NCBI RefSeq assembly: GCF_964656455.1
Contig: NC_135718.1
Location: forward strand, 150,518,762-150,582,761
Source: Halichoerus grypus
Taxonomy: Eukaryota > Chordata > Mammalia > Carnivora > Phocidae
Direction: 5' to 3'
DNA: 64,000 nt
The position numbers were made by a program, and so were the translations under genes. Positions 21,314-53,794 of the stretch are shown piece by piece (position 1 is the stretch's first letter; every line of letters begins with the position of its first letter). The notes under the pieces are model-generated. The model saw only the letters and a list, made by a program, of their open reading frames with translations, was not told the origin of the DNA and made no database searches.

Positions 21314-21889
21314 TTTAGCTCTTCACTTTGGGGTGGTACCAGCATATAAACCAGACTGAAGTTTGTTTGTTTGTTTCTAATTCCGTTGACTGGTCGTGCA
21401 TCGAGGAAGAGGGGGCAATGCAACTGGAGCAGTGTCAAAGGATCCTGGGCCACCTGCTCTTACAAGTTACCTTCTGGACCTGTTCAAGCTTGGTTCTTTA
21501 TATACAGCTTCCATTAACGGTAAAATGCTGTTGTGTATACCCAGTCTTATCGCTAGGTGGATGAAACAACAGCTGGTCCATGATGGGAAGCTCAGGTCCC
21601 ATAGTCACCTGATGTTCTCTAATCTTTTCCTGCTTAGCTCACTCAAGGGAGCTGAACGTTCCACCCTGGCCCATAAGCCAGGGCTGTGGATCACACATGA
21701 TTTCTGAAGGCAGGAGACCAATTAGGGGAGCAGAATAAAATGTGAGTTAGGGAGTCAGAAGGGCCTAAAGTTTTAAGGGAGTTTTTTAACCCCTCTGAAC
21801 CCCTCTCAATTTATTAAATGGGTGTGATATTGTATAATTGTTAATGAGAATCAAGGTGTGATCTTGACATTTATATTAAGAAATACATC

Positions 21890-22640
21890 TTTGGTCTTCA
21901 TCCTGTTTCTGGCATAGAGCTCCAAAACTCTTGGAATTTCCTAATTGATGAGAACAATAAAGATGTCATTTGATATGTTAGTGAGGTGACATGTGGAAAG
22001 CCCCTAGATAACCTAAAGATGGTGCTGGATGCCAGGAGAAGCATCCGTGTGATTAGAGATTTGGAACTTTCTGTCCCATCCCCCTGACCTCCAGGGAGGG
22101 GAGGGGGGCTTAGAGGTTGGATCAATCACCAATGGCCAATGAGTTAACCAATCATGCCTGTGTAATGAAGCCTCCATAAAAACTTAAAAGGATGGGGTTC
22201 AGAGAGCTTCTGGGTTGGCAAACACTTGGAAATGTGGGGAGAATGGTGCAGTTGGAGAGGGCGTGGAAGCTCCTGGCCCTTTCCCCATACATTGCCCTCT
22301 ATATTCTATCTGGCCATGCTAAAGGTCTATCCTTTCATAATGAGCCAGTAATCTGGTAGGTAAAATGTTTCTCTGTCAGCTGCTCTAGCAACTTAATCAA
22401 ATCCAAGGAGGGGGTTGAAACCTATGACCTATAGCAAGTTGGTCAGAAGCACAAGTGAAAACCTGGACCAGCAATGGACATCTGAAGGGGGTGGGGAGCA
22501 GTCTTATAGGATTAAACCCTTAACCTGGGGGGTCTGACATTATCCCCAAGTGTTAGAATTGAGTTGAATTGTAGGACACCCACGTAGTGTTAGAGAATTG
22601 CTTGGTGGTGTGGGAAAACCATATACACACAAACACAAAC
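21890..22640 (+). mobile_element. LTR, probably of an ERV-L/MaLR-type element
   Basis: An LTR-like block: 'GGTCTTCATCCTGTTTCTGGC' start, CCATAAAAACTTAAAAGG promoter-like motif near 22174, a decayed poly(A) region near 22336 ('CATAATGAGCCAGTAATC') and a 'TTGGTGGTGTGGGAAAACC' end. It has the opposite polarity to the neighbouring pol remnant, so it is probably independent. Confidence 0.6.
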
Positions 22641-22796
22641 AAGTTGGAATTAGGAGCTGAACCCATACAAGAGAAATACTGAATGTCAGATTATTAGATT
22701 GGAGTTAGAATAAAAAGAGTTATTGCTGATTCAGAAAAACCTTCAATAACAGCTTCCTCCCTTATAAAGTGCTTTGGGGTCATCTAGAAGATTTTA

Positions 22797-23190
22797 CTTT
22801 TTTTTTTCTTAGAGAGAGAGCATGCGGGAGGTGGGGGGCAGAGGGAGAGGGAGAGAGAGAATCCTAAGCAGGCGTGAGCCCAGTGCAGAGCCTGACATGG
22901 GGCTTGATCTCATGATCCTGAGATCAAGATCTGACCCGGCATCAAGAGTTGGAGGCTTAACTGAATGAACCACCCAGGTACCCCCTTTTTAAAATAATTA
23001 ATTAATTAATTTTTTTAGAGGGGGAGAGAGAGAGAGGTGGGGGAGGGGCAGAGGGAGAAGGAGAGAGAATCTTAAGCAAACTCTATACCGAGCTAGAGCC
23101 CGATGCAGGGCTCGATCTCACAACACTGACTGTGACCTGAGCCGAAATCGAGAGTCGGATGCTTAACCAACTGAGCCACCAAGGTGCCCC
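22797..23190 (-). mobile_element. Composite of two antisense SINECs
   Basis: Elements at 22797-22985 and 22986-23190 share one perfect 22-bp flanking duplication, 22775-22796 and 23191-23212. One therefore inserted into the tail of the other, or they moved as a dimer. Confidence 0.92.
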
Positions 23191-23324
23191 TGGGGTCATC
23201 TAGAAGATTTTAAATCAGATCTTTCTTTCTAGTCCTGAAGCCCTCCTAATACTCACCATGTAATTTAGTGTATTCTTCTCTTAGAAAAGTGAAATTGACA
23301 AAATGACTATTAAGAAATTATACT

Positions 23325-23450
23325 GGGGTATCTGGGTGGTTCAGTCCATTAGGCATCAGACTCTTGATCTCAGCTCAGGTCTTGATCTCAGGGTTGTGAG
23401 TTCAAGGCCCACTTTGGGCTCCATGCTGAGCAAGGAGCCTACTTTAAAAA
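23325..23450 (+). mobile_element. SINEC (short type)
   Basis: GGGGTATCTGGGTGGTTCAG head, poly(A) end, flanked by an AAATTATAC duplication. Confidence 0.88.
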
Positions 23451-23454
23451 AAAA

Positions 23455-23740
23455 TTATACCAAGATAAGATTAACAAGTCTGGGGATCTAACGTACAGCA
23501 TAGTGATAATAGCTACTAATACTGAATCATATACTTGCATGTTTCTAAGAGAATAGATGTTAAATGTTCTCACCACAAAAAAGAAATGGTAACTATGTAA
23601 TGAGAAGAGGATGTAGCCAATACTATGGTGCTCATCACTTTGCAATGTCTCAAATCAACAGGTTGTATACTCTTATACAAACTTATACAATGTTATGGGT
23701 CAATTATATCTCCAAAAAAGCTGGAAAAAAGGAAGTTAAA
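23455..23740 (+). mobile_element. L1MA/B-type 3' UTR end
   Basis: 'CAGCATAGTGATAATAGCTA', 'TTCTCACCACAAAAAAG' and 'ATGGGTCAATTATATCTCC' are hallmarks of this L1 3' terminus. The SINE at 23325 sits directly before it. Confidence 0.75.
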
Positions 23741-25026
23741 TCAAAATCTATGTTCTATATTCCTTTCCAGAAGACAGTTTTTGTGTATTGAAATAAATGG
23801 AACATGAAATGCTTGCAAAGTCCTTGTGAGAAATTACAGCTAAAGAGCAGTGTCTTGTCCATTGAGCCAGGCTCCATCAAGATAGTAGTTTTCACTGGCT
23901 TTCCTCACTCCTGGTTAGTCATGCTCAGGAAATAAAAGGGATCAGAACACTTCCTTAGGAAGCAGTTACCCAGTGTAGAAGAAGCCAAATGGGTATGCTT
24001 CCCCCACAAAAGTAGGATGTCTGGGACTGAGCAAATGTGTCTGTACACACACACACACACATACACACACAGTGAGAGACAGAGAGCAATCTCATAAGCA
24101 GAGGGTTGATTCTCGCGTGTGAATGTTGTCTAGTATTGCTTTAAGGTAGAACAATGATTCAGCAGAATCTGACTCACTTAAATCTCTTTGCTTATTCTAA
24201 AAGAACCACAAGTTAGGAATGGTCTGGAGAAGGAACTCACCCCCGTTTTTGGCAAGACCTAAAACAGGCATCAAATCAGACCTGGTTTTAATTCCTGCTG
24301 TAGCTCTCTGTGAACTAGGACAAATGACCTGACCTCAAAACCTTGAGTTTGGTTAAGTTAATATCTAACCTATGGTGCATTTCAAAGAAGACATTGAGAA
24401 TATGTGTAAGCCATGTCACTAGGCACTTGGCACAGAGTAGAAGTCCTATCCATGACAGTGCCTCATCATTCGCTACTTCCCTCCCTTTTCCTCTCTTTTC
24501 AGTTGAAGGAAGTAGAGGAACTTCTCCCCCAGCACCCTCGGGGAGAAGGACCTAACTTACTGTGCGCTGGTCTGGATCTCAGTCTATCGCTGTCTGCTTC
24601 ACAATTCAGACACCATCACAAGGCAGACATGGTCCTTTTGTCCTGCAAAGGCTTTCCTTCCTAGGCATTAAATGTGGCTCCCAGCTGAGCCCCCCTCCCC
24701 CCCAAATCCTGCTATTTATCTTGTGGTCCCTCTCTGAGTGCCCCGCACATGGTAAAGACTTAAAGCTTAGCTGGAAGCTTTGGGGGTCTCTTTTAGAGAG
24801 AAAAGGCATGGAAGCAGAAGAAAGAGTCCTGAATCTTCAGGCTAGTGCTGGGCCTGGCTTTCCAAAGGCTTAGGGCAATAGTTCCTAATGCCCTCAGTCC
24901 AGTGCCCCTTTTTTCCCTCCTGAACAATATTCATATGCAATATAAACTAGATACCTACTTTCGAAAAGTGAATCTAATGCTCTCTCTAACTATATTGTAA
25001 AGGTGAAATAAAAGATTAGTTTGTAA
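23741..25026. other. Intergenic; MIR and (CA)n only
   Basis: A (CA)n tract lies at about 24041-24071 and a MIR-like piece at about 24270-24400. Small open frames near 24343-24873 show no domain or splice support. Confidence 0.4.
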
Positions 25027-25045
25027 TAAAATGGAAAGTATTTTA

Positions 25046-25070
25046 AGCAACTGAGCCACCCAGGCACCTC
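25046..25070 (-). mobile_element. Minimal SINEC 5' stub with flanking duplication
   Basis: Only about 25 bp of SINE head in antisense (ACTGAGCCACCCAGGCACCTC) is present, flanked by 19-bp near-identical repeats at 25027-25045 and 25071-25089. Confidence 0.8.
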
Positions 25071-25489
25071 TAAAATGGAAAGCATTTTAATATGTAATGT
25101 CAGGTACGACTACACATATCATATAGTAGTCAGAGCCTTGAACTTAGTACAGAATCCTTGTGAGCGCAACAGCAAGAGCTGCACGTGGACGGGTATCGGC
25201 AGCTCGGGTACCCCAAGTAGCAGCGTCTTTGACGACATGGGTTTCTGAAATGGTAAGCAACTCTTGGTGGAAGTTCTGAACAAAGCAAATGATAAGTTCC
25301 TTCAATCTACGTGTTAGTTGCATTCCTGGGGGATTCAGTGTTTGAAATGGTTCAAAAAATACTTTGTGTTCGTATGTAAAATGAAGCGGAGTCCTAGGCT
25401 CCCTTGATAAGAGGTTTTTCATCTACATTGGTATCCGGTGGGACTTTTGAAAACACATGTGGGATGTGGGACATTTTGTGCAACACTGT

Positions 25490-25665
25490 CCTGATCATTG
25501 CAGTACGCCTAGCATCTTTGGCCCCAAGACATGAAATAATACCAGGAGACCCTCCTCCATGCCCACCCAACCCCCCAACGTATGCAGATAACCAAAAATT
25601 ACCCTCACGGATTTCCAAAACATCCCCTAGAGGGCAGTACGTCTCCCTGTTGAGAAGTGGCTGAG
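25490..25665 (-). mobile_element. hAT-type DNA transposon remnant (MER20-like)
   Basis: 'AACCAAAAATTACCCTCACG', 'ACATCCCCTAGAGGGCAGTA' and 'CTGTTGAGAAGTGG' resemble a non-autonomous hAT end. The family name is tentative. Confidence 0.45.
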
Positions 25666-26109
25666 GGGACTAAATGTGACCAGGAACCCTCCCATGAGTT
25701 AAGGAAGAGTTTGGTTTCCTTTCATGATGCCCGCATCTACTCAGCCTTAGACCTCATGTGAGTCTATCGACCCTCCCTCTAGGCCCACATATCAACCCTA
25801 CCTCCCAAGTTCTGAGGCCCACTTCTCTATCCATTCCACTTCATCCAGCACCAGGGGAGGCAGTGGATGAGATCAGGCACCAGTAGAATTCTAGGAGGAG
25901 TCTGGCAGAGCAGGCAGGTAAAGCCAGATCTGGTCCTTCCCTGGAAGGAGGGGGGCCAGAGAGGATCCAGATCTTACCTGTGTGGGCCACAGGAGACCAA
26001 GTAGGCATGCCTGAGCTCAGCTAAGGGAATCTCTGCTCTCAAACTTGGCTGGACAACATCAGTGCCTTCCAAGCTGTCTGCCTTCACTCATCCTGTCCCT
26101 TATCAAGGT

Positions 26110-26345
26110 GGTACAAGGAGCACAGATTCTGAAGCCAGATTGCCTGGGTTCCGGTCCTTGCTCAACCATTCACTTTGCTTTGGGAAGGTTATTTAATCTC
26201 TCTGTGCCTCAGTTTCTTCATGGGTAAAATGGGGATAATAGTATCTATGTTATATGGTTCTAAGAATTCAATGAGTTAATTATATAAAAGTGCTTAGTAC
26301 AGTGTCTGGCATGTAGTATTTTGCAAATCTTAGATATGATTATAG
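26110..26345 (+). mobile_element. MIR
   Basis: A well preserved MIR: 'GATTCTGAAGCCAGATTGCC', 'CTGTGCCTCAGTTTCTTCAT', 'AAAATGGGGATAATAGTA' and 'AGTGCTTAGTACAGTGTCTG' in order. Confidence 0.92.
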
Positions 26346-26516
26346 TCATCACCATTCATGCCCTTGAGGGAGCATTAGGTTAGGGAGTTACCCCAAGTTG
26401 GGGGATGAGCATTCCTAAGGACGCTCACTATGATGAAACTGAAGCTGACAGAGTTACGTGTGGGTAAGAATACTTGCAGCTAATCTAGCAGAGATGGCTC
26501 CCTGGTTTCATTCTTG

Positions 26517-27214
26517 AAGATCTAGGTGACTGGTAAGATCTAGGCTGGTAAGATCTAGGTGACTAGGTAAGATCTAGGCTGGTAAGAGCTAGGTGACTAG
26601 GTAAGATCTAGGCTGCTAAGATTCTAGGTGACTAGGTAAGATCTAGGCTGGTAAGATTCTAGGTGACTAGGTAAGATCCAGGCTGCTAAGATCTAGGTGA
26701 CTAGGTAAGATCTAGGCTGGTAAGATCTAGGTGACTAGGTATGATCTAGGCTGGTAAGATCTAGGTGACTAGGTAAGATCTAGGCTGGTAAGATCTAGGT
26801 GACTGCTAAGATCTAGGCTGGTAAGATTCTAGGTAACTAGGTAAGATCTAGGCTGGTAAGGTCTAGGTGACTAGGTAAGATCTAGGCTGGTAAGATCTAG
26901 GTGACTGGTAAGATCTAGGCTGGTAAGATCTAGGTGACTGGTAAGGTCTAGGCTGGTAAGATCTAGGTGACTAGGTAAGATCTAGGCTGGTAAGATCTAG
27001 GTGACTTGGTAAGATCTAGGCTGGTAAGATCTAGGTGACTGGTAAGATCTAGGCTGGTAAGATCTAGGTGACTAGGTAAGATCTAGGCTGGTAAGACCTA
27101 GGTGACTGGTAAGATCTAGGCTGGTAAGATCTAGGTGACTAGGTAAGATTTAGGATGGTAAGACCTAGATGACTAGGTAAGATCTAGGTGATAAGATCTA
27201 GGTGACTAGGTAAG
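26517..27214 (+). repeat. Minisatellite of ~34-bp dimeric units
   Basis: About 20 imperfect units alternate TAAGATCTAGGCTGG (15 bp) and TAAGATCTAGGTGACTAGG (19 bp; an 18-bp variant lacks one base). Each dimer holds AGATCT sites, and its junction reads AG|GTAAGAT. A short (ATC)n array follows at 27227-27263. Confidence 0.97.
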
Positions 27215-27226
27215 AAAGGCCAATTA

Positions 27227-27263
27227 CTATCCTCATCATCATCACCATCATCATCATCATCAC
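27227..27263 (+). repeat. (ATC)n microsatellite
   Basis: About eleven CAT/ATC triplets with minor interruptions, just after the minisatellite. Confidence 0.9.
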
Positions 27264-28943
27264 ACTAAGCGAAAAATAGAATGCTGGATGGAAGAGGGAG
27301 GGCTGTGGATGCCAATGCTGGATGGAGGAGGGACGTGGTCAAGCAGGGAATAAGGAAGCGTTTCCTGCAGCCTTGAGAAAGGGCTTACTTTCTGACCATC
27401 TATGGACTGTGAGTCTCTGCCTTTGTAGATCTCAAGTCTAGCTGCTACCCGAACAACCAGAAAAGAAACAAACCTCCTGACCTCCAAACCCTCAGTCTTC
27501 AGAGGCACAGGCAGCAGAGGTGCTGCATTTGGAGAGAAGATGGTGAAGAACAGGAAGGAACAGCTCACTGGAGAGTGATTCCCGTAAGGGCTGAGTCTCA
27601 GGGACCAAGTACAGCAGGAACAAAGTCGCTCCCAAGAATAGCCACACACCCCCCACCCCCACAAACAACCCCAGAAATAAAGGAAACACAGCAAGGAGAA
27701 GAGGGGCAGAGAGAGGCAGAAGTGGGCAGGAAGGGCAGCTCCCCAAAAGGACATTAGAGCAGGAGTCAAGTGCAAGAGAAAGAGACGGACATGGGAAAGC
27801 TGCCTCTATACTAGGGCCAGATCAAGGAGAGGTCAAGAGTCCTTCCCAGCAAGGACTTCAAGTCCCTGAAAGTGGGTTGTCCTGGGAAGCAGAATCCTTG
27901 TCCCCTTTAGCTGCCTGAATTTCTCCCAAAACCCTCACCCTCAAGTCTGGGCTCTGGGAACATATTCCGAAGTATTCCCCCTGCTCAGATCTCCAGACCT
28001 CTTCCACTTTCATCAGGGCTATCCTCCCAGCTCGACACCCCTCCCTACACAGATGGAAAAGCACCGAAAGGCATGTCAGTGATAGACATGTGATAACTGA
28101 ATTTGCTTTTTTCCCCTTGACTGTTTCTGCCTGTCTCTTCTGTTAAGCCACGTATTAGAAGAGCACTCACCAGTCCCCAAAGACTTGCAGTCTTTGCTCC
28201 ACAAAACAAAGTACCCAAGAACAATTCCTTACTGACCAATACTCCAGGATTGTGTCTCCAGCGTCAGGAACCAGAGGGACAGGGAAGAGAAATAGGGCTC
28301 TAGGGCCCTAAGCAAGAGATCCCAGCCCAAGCCCAGGGTCCCAAGGAGGAGCTACAGGAGAAGAGGGTCAATTCGAGCGCCGCGCAGTAGAAGTAGGACT
28401 GGCAGAGAGAAACTAGCTTTGAGAACCTTTACTGAGAACTACCACTGGCTCCGCGAAAGATGCCCAAACCCTTCTGGTTAGAACCATCTTTCCCAAAGCT
28501 ACAGACGGTACTTTTGCTACAATGCCCTTTCTTTTAAAAGACGTCTGAGGGCAAGTGTAATGCTTCTAGAGCAAGAAATGGTGAAGGGGAAAAACATTTC
28601 AGCACCGTGCTCCAGATCAATGTGGCAAAAAAACCAATAGGCAGATAACCGTCCAAGCAGCGGAGTCAATAGGAGAGGGCTGGTGGCAAACCCTGCCGTT
28701 GGCTTAGCACCCCCCGCTCTCGGAAGCCCAGATCACCGGGAACAGGGAGCACCTGTCTTACCTCAACGTCCACAGGGGCAGACCAAGCTGAGTCCCGGCC
28801 AACACCCATCTCATGTCCATGGAATATCCTGTAGCCCCGGGCTTGCTAGGCAAGGATCAACTTTGGGATATAGGTTGCCTTCCAGGGATATTGTCCCTTG
28901 CTTCCTACTCCCAGCTGCTACATGGTTTCAGCTTCTGCATTCT
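27264..28943. other. Intergenic, no gene seen
   Basis: Moderately GC-rich unique sequence. The longest open stretch (27260-27775, minus) begins inside the triplet-repeat flank, has low-complexity Leu/Ser/Pro composition and no domain. I do not call it a gene. Confidence 0.45.
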
Positions 28944-29144
28944 TTTTGTTAATTTAAGATTTTATGTATGTATGTATTTATTTATTTTTGAGTGAGGGGA
29001 GGGGCAGAGGGAGAGGGAGAATCTCAAGCAGGCTCCCCACTGAGCACAGAGCTCCACGCAGGCTCGATTCCACAACCCCGAGATCACGACCTGAGCTGAA
29101 ATCAAGAGTCGGACGCTCAACCGACTGAGCCACCCAGGCGCCCC
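28944..29144 (-). mobile_element. SINEC, antisense
   Basis: Complete antisense element ending GAGCCACCCAGGCGCCCC, with imperfect 16-bp duplications at 28928-28943 and 29145-29160. Confidence 0.92.
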
Positions 29145-29299
29145 TCAGCTCCTGTATTCTTGAATCAGGAAAGGAAGGGTGAATGTTAAGAAGTGAAGAG
29201 AGTGTATGAGAATGAGCTTTTCTTGCTTGATCTTCCAGTGTTCGGCTTCCAGTTTCACTGTATAGAGACCATTTCTCAGCAGTGCAAGCGCCCCTGAAT

Positions 29300-30753
29300 G
29301 CCATCATTTTATTTAATTCACGGTTTAAAATCTTCAGCACGTCAGTGGTGCTCTCTCCGGACCCAGAGTCATCTTCTCCTTCCCCTAAGTTAGAGAAACA
29401 GCGGGAGGGAGAGGGAATGTGGGAGGAAGACAGAGCACGGGGGACAGGGCGGACAGGTCATTTGGGGATAGGGAGCAAGGAAGGTTGGGTTTGTTTTCCA
29501 AGGCATAGATCCCAAGGCGTGCTCTGAGCCAGAAGGCGAGCGGGGAGGTGGCGAGCAGCCTCGCAGGTGTGCACGGGGGCGGTGACAGCCTCAGACAGAG
29601 ACCGTGTGGGCGGTGAATCAAGGTGAGGGCAAGGTCCGGGGGCGGGGGAGGCAGGGGTGGGCTTCAGTCTACATGTTCAGTTCCTGTGCCAGGGTGTGGT
29701 CCATGTGGTCAGTCTCCCACCCTCCTTGAGGCCAGCTCAGGCTTACATTTGCATTCCTCCCAAGAAAAAAGCAGAAGTAGAGGTTAGATGACTCCACTGG
29801 GGTTTTTTCTTTTTTAATCATGATCAAACATGCTCGAATCACACAGAGTGGCTCTTCCACTTCTGCTGTGACTCCGCAGTGGGGCAGGTGGAAACTACAG
29901 GGGTCCCTGGGTTGGCGCGGCCTCTAGGGATGGCTGGATTTGGGAAGTTAGAGGTGGGCAGGGGAGCAGAAATCCTTTGTCTAGTACACGTAGTACACGT
30001 CTACCGGCAGTAGCTGTGTTTCCAGAAAGCTCCCTGCCCTTACCTCTCTTTCCCCCCCAAATCTACTCTAGGCCCATCTCCCTGCCCGCAACCCTTTGAA
30101 ACCCCTTCTGCCTCTGCCCCTGATGGTCCTAGACTGGACGGTGAAGGCAACTTTCTCTGGCCTCCACCCGTCCCAGGCTCCCTGCCTTGGAACTCATCTA
30201 CTCAGCATGCACTAATGTGGAAGGTGCTTGATCTGGGTTGGCCTCGAGGAGAGGGAGGCTCCGGTCCCCACGGTCGCTTAGCTCATAGGAGGGAAGGAGG
30301 ATGTGTTGGTGCAGAAGGATGTGAAGAGCAGAAACACGTTACCTGAAGTGTGACTGTTGTAACTGGCAGAACAGTGCCTAGGCCCCCCCCTCAGGCACCC
30401 TACTCTGACTGCTTCCCCCCCCCGCCCCCGACTGCCAGGGGTCCCTCTCTCAACCTCAAAGCCTCTTGCTCTTCAACCTCACGGGGCAGACATAGGTGCT
30501 GGTCAAGGAGGCTTGTCCCAAGGACAAACTGGTCCACCCTCAGGCAAGGGGCTGCCAATTGAATTCTTCATCTTCCCCCACGTTCCTTGTGCCTCCACTG
30601 TTGCGATGGCTTGGGGGGGACCAGAGAAAATAATATATAAGGATTGAACTTGCCTCAACAAGAGGCTAGAGGGACAAAGAGACAAAGACACATAGGAGTC
30701 AGAACTGCAGCGAAGGGGAGAAAAGGGAGAGAGTGAAGGACAAGGCTGGTTAT
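29300..30753 (-). other. PCP4L1: Probable PCP4L1 3' UTR
   Basis: The region after the PCP4L1 stop is free of SINEs until 29144. It contains an AATAAA on the minus strand (complement of TTTATT near 29308). A 3' UTR of about 1.4 kb is inferred; no transcript evidence is visible. Confidence 0.35.
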
Positions 30754-51583
<20,830 letters not shown>

Positions 51584-51930
51584 CGCGGCGGCCGGACGGG
51601 GCGCGCGGGGCGCGGCACGTGCAGGGGCGGCGAGGGGCCCTCGGGGCTGCGCGGGCGACTGCCGCGAGTGGCCGGGCTCCGAGGGGCGCGTCCCGGCTGA
51701 CGAGCAGGGCCGAGTCTAGTGCGGGGAGCCGCTGCTCCGGAACCCGCACCCCGGCTCTCGGCGACCAGGTTCCCGCCAGGTGTCCCCCTCCGACCCGGTC
51801 CAGTCGGAGCCGCTCCGCGCGCCTCCTCCGGGACCACCTTTTATAGTCAGCTCCGCACCCGCCTCCAGCCCGACCAATAGGAGCTCCTCCTGCCGCAGAG
51901 TGACGGCCCCTCGCATCCAATGGTGGCAGG
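51584..51930 (-). promoter_or_regulatory. PCP4L1: PCP4L1 promoter and 5' UTR
   Basis: On the minus strand a TATAAAA box (complement of 51839-51845) has a CCAAT box in inverted orientation about 30 bp upstream (51874-51878) and a second at 51917-51921. The start site should be near 51810, giving a 5' UTR of about 230 nt. Confidence 0.75.
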
Positions 51931-52527
51931 CCCAGAGGTCTGCTGCATTTCCAAACTAGGGTAAGACAGTCAGAGAGCGGGAAGGAGGGGGAGACCGTCG
52001 GGGGATGAGAGCACGGAAAATGAAGGAGCGCGAGCAGAGGAGGAGAGGAAGGAGTAATACACGAAGGAGGAAGGAGAGCGAGGGAAAGGAGTGTGCGAAT
52101 TTGTGGGAGCGAAGAAAGAAGAGCTGGAAGGAAATCAAGAGGGTACATTAGAAGCAGGAAACCGTGAGTGGAAGGGGTAAAGCCGAGAGATGTTGCAGAT
52201 CAAGGTTTAGTCGTAGGATGGCAGTCTGATTAAGAGTAAAATCTTAAAAAAAAAAAAAAAAAAGAGAGGAAGAGAGAGGGAAGAGGAGAGACAGACAAGA
52301 AAGCAAGTGGCGTATTCCGGGGCAAAGAACAGGGAAATTGTGAAGTGCCTGTTTGATTGGGAATATTACAGATCTTAGGAGTAGAAAGACATTTTACGAT
52401 TCATCAGTCTTACCTCCCACAAAATGAAAAAAAAAAAATCCTCTCAAAAAAAAAAAGATGGTCCCTTAGCATCCACTTGAATAGGTAATGGGCTCCCCAC
52501 CAAAGTTAATTTACAACTCCTTATTCA
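51931..52527. other. Upstream flank of PCP4L1, no gene seen
   Basis: Purine-rich sequence (GGAGGAAGGAGAGCGAGG-type) at 51960-52140, then poly(A) runs near 52242-52262 and 52428-52456. No exon recognised. Confidence 0.45.
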
Positions 52528-52769
52528 GGGGTGCCTGGGTGGCTCAGTCGTTAAGGGTCTGCCCTCGGCTAGGGTCATGGTCCCAGGTTCCTGGGATTGA
52601 GCCCTGCATCGGCAGGAGCCCGCTTCTCCCTCTCCTCCCTGCTTGTGTTCTCTCTCTCTATCTCTGTCACTATCTGTTTCTCTCTCTCAAATAAATAGAT
52701 AAAATCTTAAAAAAGAAAAGAAAAGAAAAATCCCACAACTTATTTTTAAAAAACAAACGAACAAAAAAC
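52528..52769 (+). mobile_element. SINEC with extended tail
   Basis: GGGGTGCCTGGGTGGCTCAG head. The first flanking repeat is at 52513-52527 and the second at 52770-52784 (one mismatch), so the A-rich tail is unusually long and rearranged. Confidence 0.88.
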
Positions 52770-52925
52770 ACAACTGCTTATTCATTCAGTCTCACTGTGA
52801 CAATGTGCCCTCCGCTGTGCCAGGCACGATGGTGAAACTATAAAAAAAGGAGACACACTTATTATGGCAACAACTTACTTATTATGACTTTGCACCTATT
52901 GTTGCCTTTAAAATGGGTTTCAGCC

Positions 52926-53140
52926 GGGGCGCCTGGGTGGCTCAGTCGTTACTGCCTTCGGCTCAGGTCATGGTCCCAGGGTCCTGGGATCGAGCCCCGC
53001 ATTGGGCTCCCTGCTCCGCGGGTAGCCTGCTTCTCCCTCTCCCACTCCCCCTGCTTGTGTTCCCTCTCTCGCTGTGTCTCTCCCTGTCAAATAAATAAAA
53101 AATCTTTAAAAATAAATAAATAAATAAATAAATAAAAATA
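52926..53140 (+). mobile_element. SINEC
   Basis: Full length; perfect 15-bp duplications at 52911-52925 and 53141-53155; tail with AAAT repeats. Confidence 0.93.
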
Positions 53141-53155
53141 AAATGGGTTTCAGCC

Positions 53156-53790
53156 TGCAAGTCCTGCCTCCTAGAGTCTAGCTTGCATCTTCCTCCTATT
53201 CAAGGAGCGACCCATCTGGTGGCCCGTGTTTGAGAACCAGAGTCTACTAGCCAAGCGGGTGCAGGGAGTGGATGTGAAAGGTGAAGCCCACAGTCCCAAT
53301 CTGTAGAGATTATTTTTCAAGAAGATGGAATTTTACTAAACAATTATGTCATATAAGTTTCAAGGAAAAAATACGATTCGAGCAAGATGAAGAGAAGCAG
53401 AACACCTAGGGAAAAGTCATGAACTCCCTGATAACTTCAACTGCCATTCCTGTTTATCTAAATATCTAGCCTTCATTTCTGTTTTAAGGAAATCCTTCAA
53501 ACTCTCTTGTCTGTGATACTTCTAGGCATTGCAAAACCTCTTAGCCTACATAAAGCTTCAGTGAGTCAAAACCAAACTCTCTCAGCTTCAGCTACGACAC
53601 CCTTTTGATAATTTCCTTCATGGCCTGTAATAACTGAGTCATTAATAGCTGAGCTACTCTCAGCCAAGAAAGAACTACTGATCTCTTTTCAATAACCAGA
53701 TTCAGATAAGACCTCAAATACCCTTTCTCTAGCTAGCTCCTCTGTACTTTTACATTTTCTTTCTTTTTCCTTAGTACTTAAAAAATTTTT
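53156..53790. other. Intergenic, no gene seen
   Basis: AT-rich unique sequence without a recognised repeat or exon. Confidence 0.4.
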
Positions 53791-53794
53791 TTTC

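Larger units (their letters stand above)
19640..21720 (-). mobile_element. Degraded ERV-L (class III) pol remnant, antisense
   Basis: Read on the minus strand this resembles the RNase H/integrase part of mammalian ERV-L pol. Recognition rests on many short landmarks, for example near 20540-20620, 20690-20760, 20815-20890 and 21430-21600. All frames are interrupted by stops and frameshifts, and two tRNA-type SINE fragments (21090-21313) split it. It has no intact gene and no adjacent matching LTRs. Confidence 0.7.

Noticed and set aside
26517..27214. Regular repeats resembling a CRISPR array
   Set aside because: The units are contiguous with no unique spacers and lie in a mammalian intergenic region; this is a minisatellite.
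27260..27775. 171-codon open frame on the minus strand
   Set aside because: Leu/Ser/Pro-rich, begins in unique non-conserved DNA and ends in the triplet repeat. No domain, splice or promoter support.
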